A DNA stretch of 47,857 bases from Streptomyces sp. CBMA29 (GTDB taxonomy: Bacteria; Actinomycetota; Actinomycetes; Streptomycetales; Streptomycetaceae), in the NCBI RefSeq assembly GCF_014596445.1, contig NZ_MECL01000170.1, positions 1-47,857 on the forward strand. The letters run 5' to 3'. Each line of letters begins with the position of its first letter. Positions within the stretch are counted from its first letter, which is position 1. Below the pieces are notes generated by a model. That model saw only the letters and a program-made list of their open reading frames with translations, was not told where the DNA came from and did no database searches. Positions 1-5,815 of this stretch are shown here, one piece after another. Made by a program: the position numbers and the translations under genes.

Positions 1-261
1 CGCGCGGCCGAGCTGGACCTGGGCGCCGCGGCCGGGCCGCTGCTGATCGTGCAGGGCGGCAACGACACCTTCGGGCGGCCCGCGGAATTCCCCGCCGGGT
101 ACGCGCCGGTCGAGGTGCCGTACGGCGATCACTCGTTCGCCGTACCCAAGCGCGCGGAGCTGACGCAGGACGCGGCGCTGGCCGTGCTGACCGGGGCCGT
201 CAGCGACTGGCTGGCCGGGCTCGGACATGCATCCGCTCGCCCTGGCGGCCGAAAAGGCTGA
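1..261 (+). CDS. alpha/beta hydrolase family protein, C-terminal part (5' truncated)
   Basis: The frame is open from the first base of the window, so the start lies upstream. The visible 86 residues carry a strand ending LLIVQGGND, where the Asp is in the position of the acid residue of an alpha/beta-hydrolase triad. About 25 residues later comes YGDHSF, where the His fits the catalytic base. This spacing is that of the small dienelactone-hydrolase/KANL3-TEX30-like hydrolases. Substrate is unknown; the nucleophile elbow is outside the window. The last 62 bases overlap the convergent XRE regulator gene. Family assignment is moderate because only the C-terminal third is seen. Confidence 0.6.
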   Translation, partial: RAAELDLGAAAGPLLIVQGGNDTFGRPAEFPAGYAPVEVPYGDHSFAVPKRAELTQDAALAVLTGAVSDWLAGLGHASARPGGRKG

Positions 262-799
262 GCACCTCGACGGTCTCGTCCCCCGCGGGCCCGAACCAGT
301 GCGGCAGCCGGGTGTCGAACTCGGCTGCCTCGCCCGCCCGCAGCTCCAGATCCTTGTCGGCGAGCAGCAGCCGCAGCCGCCCGGAGAGCACGTAGATCCA
401 CTCGTAGCCCTCGTGGGTGCGCTGCTCACAGGGTTTGTTCGGCTCGATGATCATCTTGTACGCCTGAAGCGCGCCGGGGTGCCGGGTCAGCGGCAGCACC
501 GTCATGTGGTCCATCATGCGCGGCACCGTGCGCACCCGCGGGTCGCCGACCTCGGGCGCGCCCACCAGTTCGTCCAGCGGCATCCGGTGCGCGCGGGTCA
601 GCGGCAGCAGCAGTTCGAGGGTGGCGCGCCGCTGCCCCGACTCCAGCCGCGACAAGGTGCTCACCGAGATCCCGGTCGCCTCCGCCAGCGCGGCCAGTGT
701 CACCCCGCGCTCCACCCGTGCCGCCCGCAGCCGCGGCCCGACCCCGGCCAGAGTGCGCTCGACGCCGTCGTCCGTACCCCTGGGTGCTTTCTCCGCCAT
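200..799 (-). CDS. XRE-family transcriptional regulator with C-terminal cupin
   Basis: This 199-residue protein starts at ATG 799 (MAEKAPRG). I reject upstream in-frame starts because they would run through the sigR promoter region. Residues about 15-70 form a helix-turn-helix with the XRE pattern (LAEATGISVSTLSRLESGQR). Residues about 105-185 form a cupin_2 barrel (HEGYEWIYVLSGRLRLLL, then LELRAGEAAEFDTRLPHWF). Such XRE-cupin proteins are small-molecule-responsive repressors or activators; the ligand is not evident. It is divergent from sigR and convergent, with 62 bp overlap, with the hydrolase gene. Confidence 0.85.
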   Translation of the reverse strand: MAEKAPRGTDDGVERTLAGVGPRLRAARVERGVTLAALAEATGISVSTLSRLESGQRRATLELLLPLTRAHRMPLDELVGAPEVGDPRVRTVPRMMDHMTVLPLTRHPGALQAYKMIIEPNKPCEQRTHEGYEWIYVLSGRLRLLLADKDLELRAGEAAEFDTRLPHWFGPAGDETVEVLSLFGRQGERMHVRARPASR

Positions 800-910
800 G
801 CGCCGATTTTGCCATGCCGGCAAGCGCGTTTGCCGTCCGACTCCGGTGTGAACTCCGTACGCCCGCCGCGCGACGTCCGCGCGATCCGCCCGCGCGCCCC
901 CTGTGCCACC

Positions 911-937
911 GGGAATGAGCCGCGCGATACCGGTGTT
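911..937 (+). promoter_or_regulatory. SigR-dependent autoregulatory promoter (sigRp2-like)
   Basis: GGGAAT at 911-916 is followed by exactly 18 bases and then GTT at 935-937. This is the GGAAT-N18-GTT pattern established for the thiol-stress sigma factor SigR in S. coelicolor. It lies 75 bp upstream of ATG 1012, so disulphide stress that frees SigR would raise sigR-rsrA transcription. A start point near 943-945 is expected. Confidence 0.85.
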
Positions 938-1011
938 GTGCGAATCGGCAGAACGATTCGATCCCGCATCGACGAAGCGATCCGTGAAGATCTGTTGAGA
1001 GAGGCAGCCGC

Positions 1012-1875
1012 ATGGTTTCAGCCGCTTGCCGGACCCGCGCCGAGGCCGCACAGGCCACCGCGCGACCGGACGCAGCCGCGCCCTACCTGAACTGGGCCGA
1101 ATGGCCGGTCAAGGACGACGGCAAGGGCGCATCCGGCACGTCGATCTCCAGCGGGATATCCTCCGGAACAGGCGTGGCCGCTCTTGGGCGCGCTGACGTT
1201 TCTGAGGAGGTGGGTGCGGTCACCGGCACCGACGACAGCACGGCGGAAAACGCGGGTGCGTCCGGTGAGGCAGCACAGGAGAGCAGCGCGGAGCGCACCG
1301 AGCGCTTCGAGCGGGACGCCCTTGGCTTCCTCGACCAGATGTACTCGGCCGCGCTGCGGATGACCCGCAATCCGGCCGACGCGGAAGACCTCGTCCAGGA
1401 GACGTACGCGAAGGCGTACGCCTCCTTCCACCAGTTCCGTGAGGGCACCAACCTCAAGGCGTGGCTCTACCGCATTCTCACCAACAGCTTCATCAACTCC
1501 TACCGCAAGAAGCAGCGCGAACCGCTGCGCAGCGGCTCGGAGGAGATCGAGGACTGGCAGCTCGCGCGCGCCGAGTCGCACATGTCGACCGGTCTGCGCT
1601 CGGCGGAGTCCCAGGCGCTCGACCACCTGCCCGACTCCGATGTGAAGACGGCATTGCAGACGATTCCCGAGGAGTTCCGCATCGCGGTGTACCTCGCGGA
1701 CGTCGAGGGCTTTGCCTACAAGGAGATCGCGGACATCATGGGAACACCCATCGGCACAGTGATGTCCCGGCTGCACCGCGGGCGGCGCCAGTTGCGCGAG
1801 CTGCTGGAGGACTACGCGCGGGACCGCGGTCTTGTACCGGCGGGCGCGGCGGATGAGAAGGGCGCGGATTCATGA
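1012..1875 (+). CDS. sigR: ECF RNA polymerase sigma factor SigR (thiol-oxidative stress)
   Basis: ECF sigma factor that directs RNA polymerase to GGAAT-N18-GTT promoters of thioredoxin, mycothiol and protein-quality genes under disulphide stress. Region 2 spans roughly DALGFLDQMY through INSYRKKQRE. Region 4 includes LQTIPEEFRI and the helix-turn-helix EIADIMGTPIGTVMSRLHRG. Two starts fit. GTG 1210 gives a 221-residue protein beginning VGAVTGTD, matching the usual SigR. ATG 1012, preceded by GAGAGAGGC, adds 66 low-complexity residues. In S. coelicolor an N-terminally extended, short-lived SigR' is made from the induced promoter, so both forms are likely here. The gene overlaps rsrA by 4 bases (ATGA), implying translational coupling. 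Confidence 0.95.
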   Translation: MVSAACRTRAEAAQATARPDAAAPYLNWAEWPVKDDGKGASGTSISSGISSGTGVAALGRADVSEEVGAVTGTDDSTAENAGASGEAAQESSAERTERFERDALGFLDQMYSAALRMTRNPADAEDLVQETYAKAYASFHQFREGTNLKAWLYRILTNSFINSYRKKQREPLRSGSEEIEDWQLARAESHMSTGLRSAESQALDHLPDSDVKTALQTIPEEFRIAVYLADVEGFAYKEIADIMGTPIGTVMSRLHRGRRQLRELLEDYARDRGLVPAGAADEKGADS

Positions 1876-2195
1876 GTTGCGGCGACGCACATGAGACGGA
1901 CTGCTCGGAGGTGCTCGACCACCTCTACGAGTACCTCGACAACGAGATGCCCGATGAGAGCTGCGCCAAGTTCAAGGAGCACTTCGACGAGTGCCACCCG
2001 TGCCTGGAGAAGTACGGCCTCGAACAGGCCGTCAAGAAGCTCGTCAAGCGGTGCTGCGGCTCCGACGACGTGCCGACCGACCTCCGTTCGAAGGTCATGA
2101 TGCGGATCGAGCTGATCCGCTCCGGTGAGGTCGCCCCGGTCCCGGACCAGGCGCCCGACATCCTCGCCGCCCCGACCGAGGCCGAGGCCCGCTGA
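1872..2195 (+). CDS. rsrA: RsrA, zinc-containing redox-sensing anti-sigma factor of SigR
   Basis: A 107-residue ZAS-family anti-sigma factor. The zinc/redox residues of RsrA are at the expected positions: Cys11, His37, Cys41 and Cys44, plus Cys3, Cys31 and the Cys61-Cys62 pair. In the reduced state the zinc form sequesters SigR. Disulphide formation involving Cys11 with Cys41 or Cys44 expels zinc and frees SigR; thioredoxin reverses it. The ATG overlaps the sigR stop. The C-terminal tail after residue 85 is acidic and alanine-rich, as is usual in the family. Confidence 0.95.
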   Translation: MSCGDAHETDCSEVLDHLYEYLDNEMPDESCAKFKEHFDECHPCLEKYGLEQAVKKLVKRCCGSDDVPTDLRSKVMMRIELIRSGEVAPVPDQAPDILAAPTEAEAR

Positions 2196-2324
2196 GGCTT
2201 CGCCCTCCGCCGCCGTCCGCCCCCCGGCGCCGGCGTATCTGTCAGTTCGCATACGCCTCACGTCACCCGTGCGGGTGAGCGCCGGGTCCCGCTGACGGCC
2301 CCACGCCGGCCAACGCCCCTTCCA

Positions 2325-2389
2325 CGACGGGCGCGGCCCTGTCCTCCTGACGCTCAACGGGCCGGGAGCCGACCGGGCCGCGCCCGTCG
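2325..2389. terminator. possible rsrA terminator: 15-bp inverted repeat with 35-nt loop
   Basis: CGACGGGCGCGGCCC at 2325-2339 is the exact reverse complement of 2375-2389. The loop is long and no T-tract follows, so termination is an inference; it could instead be an mRNA 3'-end-stabilising stem. Confidence 0.4.
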
Positions 2390-2619
2390 CGCGTTCGCAC
2401 CCGTTTCGAGCGCGCCTCGCGCACGGTCGCGCACGTTCGCGTACGGCCGGGCGCGGCCCTCGGCCACCGGCTCGCGACGGTCGGGCGGCTACGGCCGGCG
2501 ACCGCACGTACGTACGATCCGCAGGTGGTGGCGGCCCTCACCAGGGTGCTCGCACGGCGCCCCACCTGGGCATGGTTGGATGCCCACGGGAGTGGCAAGG
2601 GTGTCGAGTGAGGAACCGC

Positions 2620-2633
2620 GCTCACCGGTGAGC
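2620..2633. promoter_or_regulatory. 14-bp perfect palindrome, possible operator
   Basis: GCTCACCGGTGAGC lies about 70 bp upstream of the small ORF at 2705 and 170 bp upstream of the TPR gene. Perfect dyads of this size are typical operators, but no regulator can be assigned. Confidence 0.3.
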
Positions 2634-2704
2634 CGCGGACCGCACGGACCGGGTGGCCGGCCCCGGGGGACGGGGGCGGCGGCCGGGCTGAGACAACGGC
2701 CAAA

Positions 2705-2782
2705 ATGTGCAAGGTTGGAGTCGTGCGGGGGGACGCGATCGTAGTGGTGCGGGAAGGCGACGTCCTGGCAGTGATCGGCTGA
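2705..2782 (+). CDS. possible 25-residue small protein or leader peptide
   Basis: ATG 2705 opens a 25-codon frame (MCKVGVVRGDAIVVVREGD then VLAVIG) ending at TGA 2782, 21 bases before the TTG start of the TPR gene. The peptide alternates hydrophobic and charged residues like a real beta-rich fragment, and its position suits a leader or coupled small protein. There is no clear Shine-Dalgarno, and third-position GC cannot be judged over so few codons. I do not recognise it. Confidence 0.3.
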   Translation: MCKVGVVRGDAIVVVREGDVLAVIG

Positions 2783-2803
2783 GCGGGCAGGCGGGTAACG
2801 ACG

Positions 2804-3799
2804 TTGAACATCTTCGGAAGAGTGCGGCACCGGCCGTCGCCCACGTGGCGGCAGGCCACTGACCGGGCGTTCTCGCTGATCGGCGACGGCCGTTACGAGG
2901 ACGCCGGAGCGCTGCTGACCCGGGCCGCCGATCTGGAGCCGTGGCTGTCGGAGTCCTGGTACAACCTCGCGCTGCTGCACAAGTTCCGGCACGACTGGGC
3001 GCAGGCCCGGATCGCCGGGCTGCGCGCGGTGGCGCTGCTCGACCGCCCGGTCGGCTCCCCCGACTGGTGGAACCTCGGCATCGCCGCCACCGCCGTGCAG
3101 GACTGGCCGCTGGCCCGCCGCGCCTGGCAGGCGTACGGCCTGCGGATGCCCGCGGGCACCGCGAGTCACAACGGCGAGGAGTCGGTGCGGCTGCCGCTGG
3201 GCAGCGCCGCCGTACGGCTGTCGCCCGAGGGCGAGGCCGAGGTCGTGTGGGGCCGCAGGCTCGACCCGGCGCGTGTCGAGGTGCTCTCCATCCCGCTGCC
3301 GTCGTCCGGGCGCCGCTGGGGCGAGGTCGTGCTGCACGACGGCGTCCCGCACGGTGAGCGCGCCACCGCCGACACCGCGGGCGGCGCGGTCTACCCCGTC
3401 TTCGACGAGATCGAACTGTGGGCGCCGTCCCCGGTGCCGACCTGGCTGGTGCTCCTTGAGGCGGACACGGCCGCCGACCGCGACGCGCTGGAACGGCTGG
3501 CGGCGGAGGCCGGATACGCGGCCGAGGACTGGTCGTCGTCCGTCCGGCTGCTGTGCCGCACCTGTTCGGAGAGCCGGATGCCCACCGACGACGGCTCGAT
3601 GGCCACGCGCGACCCGCACGACCACGGTGAGCCCGGTCACCCCGGCCACCTCAGCCACCACAGCGCGGGCGTGCGCTGGTCGCCGGAGCGCGAGTGCGGG
3701 ATCGCCGCCCCCGCGTCCCTGGTCCGCGGCCTGCTCGACGGCTGGGTCGCCGACAGCCCGGACACCCGGGACTGGCGTGACCTCGAAGAGGTCTGCTGA
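2804..3799 (+). CDS. tetratricopeptide repeat protein
   Basis: A 331-residue protein read from TTG 2804 (MNIFGRVRHRPSP). Residues about 20-110 form two to three TPR-like helix pairs (AFSLIGDGRYEDAGALLTRA, SESWYNLALLHKFRHDWAQA, SPDWWNLGIAATAVQDWPLA), so it is probably a cytosolic protein-interaction adaptor. The remaining ~200 residues are a conserved actinobacterial region I cannot name. They contain a CxxC-type segment (LLCRTCSESRMP) and a His-rich stretch (DPHDHGEPGHPGHLSHH), suggesting metal contact. Partner and pathway are unknown. It lies between rsrA and def on the same strand. Confidence 0.8.
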   Translation: MNIFGRVRHRPSPTWRQATDRAFSLIGDGRYEDAGALLTRAADLEPWLSESWYNLALLHKFRHDWAQARIAGLRAVALLDRPVGSPDWWNLGIAATAVQDWPLARRAWQAYGLRMPAGTASHNGEESVRLPLGSAAVRLSPEGEAEVVWGRRLDPARVEVLSIPLPSSGRRWGEVVLHDGVPHGERATADTAGGAVYPVFDEIELWAPSPVPTWLVLLEADTAADRDALERLAAEAGYAAEDWSSSVRLLCRTCSESRMPTDDGSMATRDPHDHGEPGHPGHLSHHSAGVRWSPERECGIAAPASLVRGLLDGWVADSPDTRDWRDLEEVC

Positions 3800-3820
3800 A
3801 CGGCCGGGCCTGACGCCTGC

Positions 3821-3882
3821 CCTGAACCGCGCGCCTGAACCGCGCGCCCTGAACCGCGTGCCCGTGCCTGAACCGCGTGCGT
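3821..3882. repeat. short direct repeats, CCTGAACCGCG-type, four copies
   Basis: Four imperfect copies of CCTGAACCGCGYGC begin near 3821, 3834, 3848 and 3867, in the gap between the TPR gene and def. They do not extend a reading frame. They look like slippage-generated repeats, although a protein-binding array is possible. Confidence 0.6.
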
Positions 3883-3914
3883 GAACGCCGCGGTGTGACG
3901 AACGACGAGGTGTG

Positions 3915-3941
3915 GGGAACACCGTCTTGCGCGGGCCCGTA
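3915..3941 (+). promoter_or_regulatory. candidate SigR-type promoter upstream of def
   Basis: GGGAAC at 3915-3920, 18 bases, then GTA at 3939-3941. The spacing is identical to the SigR promoter at 911-937, with one mismatch in each element (GGAAC for GGAAT, GTA for GTT). It is 47 bp upstream of the def ATG. The weaker match makes this a hypothesis. Confidence 0.4.
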
Positions 3942-3987
3942 CCCTAGGGGGGTTCGTTTACGGGTTCGCGGAAGGCGTACGGCGCAG

Positions 3988-4674
3988 ATGTCCCAGCAGC
4001 ACACCGAGCACGGCCACGGTCACCAGCACCACCACGGTCATGACCACGACCACGCGCACAGCCACGACGCGGCCACCGAAGGCTTCCTCGACGACGTGGC
4101 CGACGCGAAGGCGCGCGAACTGGCGTACCGCGAGCGCGGCACCGTCCGCCCGATCACCGTGGTCGGCAACCCGGTACTGCACCGGGAGTGCGAGGACGTC
4201 ACGTCCTTCGACGACGACCTGGACGCGCTGATCGCCGACATGTTCGCCAGCCAGCGCGCGGCCGAGGGCGTGGGCCTGGCCGCCAACCAGATCGGCGTCG
4301 GCCTCAAGGTCTTCGTCTACGACTGCCCGGACGACGACGACAACCGGCACGTCGGCGTCATCTGCAACCCCGTACTGGACGAACTGCCCGCCGACCGGCG
4401 CCGGTTGGACGACTCCAACGAGGGCTGCCTGTCCGTCCCCGGCGCCTACATGGAACTGGCCCGCCCCGACTACGCGGTGGTGCGCGGCCAGAACGCCAAG
4501 GGCGAGCCGATCGTCGTCCACGGCAACGGCTACTTCGCCCGCTGCCTCCAGCACGAGACCGACCACCTCTACGGCCGCCTCTACATCGACCGTCTCTCCA
4601 AGCGCGACCGCAAAGACGTCATGAAGCAAATGGCCGAAGCCACCCCGAAGTTCGAAACGGTCCCCAACGACTGA
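3988..4674 (+). CDS. def: peptide deformylase with histidine-rich N-terminal extension
   Basis: Removes the formyl group from the initiator Met of nascent proteins, a metallohydrolase acting at the ribosome exit. Read from ATG 3988 it has 228 residues. Motif 1 is GVGLAANQ (94-101), motif 2 is EGCLS (145-149) and motif 3 is QHETDH (188-193). Metal ligands are Cys147, His189 and His193, with Glu190 catalytic. Unusual is the N-terminus: 12 of residues 1-26 are His, alternating with Gly, Asp and Ala, followed by about 25 helical residues before the catalytic core. This could buffer Ni, Zn or Fe. A perfect hairpin follows the gene. Confidence 0.93.
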   Translation: MSQQHTEHGHGHQHHHGHDHDHAHSHDAATEGFLDDVADAKARELAYRERGTVRPITVVGNPVLHRECEDVTSFDDDLDALIADMFASQRAAEGVGLAANQIGVGLKVFVYDCPDDDDNRHVGVICNPVLDELPADRRRLDDSNEGCLSVPGAYMELARPDYAVVRGQNAKGEPIVVHGNGYFARCLQHETDHLYGRLYIDRLSKRDRKDVMKQMAEATPKFETVPND

Positions 4675-4700
4675 CCCGCCCCGCGCACCCGTTCAGCGAC

Positions 4701-4741
4701 GAGGGGGCGGCGGAAGGCGATGAGCCTTCCGCCGCCCCCTC
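4701..4741. terminator. bidirectional terminator between def and nrdB
   Basis: An 18-bp perfect stem (4701-4718 with 4724-4741) closes a 5-base loop GATGA. It is placed between the stops of convergent def (4674) and nrdB (4772), so it can serve both transcripts. There is no T-tract, as is common in Streptomyces. Confidence 0.85.
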
Positions 4742-4771
4742 GCGCTGTCGGCTGCTGTTCGGACCCCGGGT

Positions 4772-5815
4772 CTAGAAGTCCTCGTCCAGGGCGAAGCTGC
4801 CCTCGACCGCGACCTGGTAGGCCGACGAGCGGCGCTCGAAGAAGTTCGTCAGCTCCTGCACGCCCTGCAACTCCATGAAGGAGAAGGGGTTCTCCGAACC
4901 GTAGACCGGGGGAAAGCCGAGCCGGGCGAGGCGCTGGTCGGCGACGCACTCCAGGTAGGCGCGCATGGACTCGGTGTTCATGCCGGGCAGGCCGTCGCCG
5001 CACAGGTCGCGGCCGAACTGGAACTCGGCCTCGACGGCCTCGCGCAGCATGTCCGTGACCTCCTGTCGCAACTGCTCGTCGAAGAGATCGGGCTCCTCCT
5101 TGCGGACGGTGTCGACCACGTCGAAGGCGAAGCTCATGTGCATGGTCTCGTCGCGGAACACCCAGTTGGTGCCGGTCGCGAGCCCGTGCAGCAGGCCGCG
5201 CGAGCGGAACCAGTAGACGTACGCGAAGGCGCCGTAGAAGAACAGGCCCTCGATACAGGCGGCGAAGCAGATCAGATTGAGCAGGAAGCGGCGCCGGTCG
5301 GCCTTGGAATCCAGGCGGTCGATCTTCTCGGCCCCCTGCCCGTCGAAGTTGGCCATCCAGCGGAAGCAGAACTGGGCCTTCTCGCGGATCGAGGGGATCT
5401 CCTCGACCGCGTCGAAGGCCGCCGCGCGGTCCTCGGGATCGGGCAGGTAGGTGTCGAGCAGCGTCAGATAGAACTGGACGTGCACGGCCTCCTCGAAGAG
5501 CTGGCGGGACAGGTACAGCCGCGCCTCGGGGGAGTTGATGTGCTTGTAGAGGGTGAGCACCAGGTTGTTGGAGACGATCGAGTCACCGGTCGCGAAGAAC
5601 GCGACCAGGCGGCCGATCATGTGCTGCTCGGCGGGGCTGAGCTTGGCGAGGTCGGACACGTCGGAGTGGAGGTCGACCTCCTCCACGGTCCAGGTGTTCT
5701 TGATCGCGTCGCGGTAGCGCTCGTAGAAGTCCGGGTAGCGCATCGGACGCAGGGTCAGCTCGAAGCCCGGGTCGAGCAGATTCTTGTCGGCGGAGCGAGT
5801 GGTCGGGGTGGTCAT
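4772..5815 (-). CDS. nrdB: class Ia ribonucleotide reductase small (radical) subunit NrdB
   Basis: Houses the diiron-tyrosyl radical that starts reduction of ribonucleoside diphosphates by NrdA, under oxic conditions in the cytosol. The 347-residue protein keeps the metal ligands Asp78, Glu109, His112 (EAVH), Glu189, Glu223 and His226 (ETMH). Tyr116 lies four residues after His112, where the radical Tyr sits in E. coli NrdB (HSRSY). The C-terminal tail SFALDEDF is the acidic tail expected to dock on NrdA. Its ATG overlaps the nrdA stop by one base (TAATG), so the pair is translationally coupled. No nrdS gene follows; a terminator does. Confidence 0.95.
   Translation of the reverse strand: MTTPTTRSADKNLLDPGFELTLRPMRYPDFYERYRDAIKNTWTVEEVDLHSDVSDLAKLSPAEQHMIGRLVAFFATGDSIVSNNLVLTLYKHINSPEARLYLSRQLFEEAVHVQFYLTLLDTYLPDPEDRAAAFDAVEEIPSIREKAQFCFRWMANFDGQGAEKIDRLDSKADRRRFLLNLICFAACIEGLFFYGAFAYVYWFRSRGLLHGLATGTNWVFRDETMHMSFAFDVVDTVRKEEPDLFDEQLRQEVTDMLREAVEAEFQFGRDLCGDGLPGMNTESMRAYLECVADQRLARLGFPPVYGSENPFSFMELQGVQELTNFFERRSSAYQVAVEGSFALDEDF

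Larger units (their letters stand above)
2196..2704. other. structured intergenic region downstream of rsrA
   Basis: About 510 bp with no convincing gene. It holds a long-loop inverted repeat (2325-2339 with 2375-2389), a further direct copy of CGGGCGCGGCCCT near 2449-2461, a small hairpin TCACCCG/CGGGTGA around 2264-2279, and a 14-bp perfect palindrome at 2620-2633. I see no codon-position GC pattern supporting an additional protein. Confidence 0.5.

Noticed and set aside
4760..4775. GGTCTAGAAG at the nrdB 3' end as a dre
   Set aside because: Half-site only, lies over a stop codon and away from any promoter.
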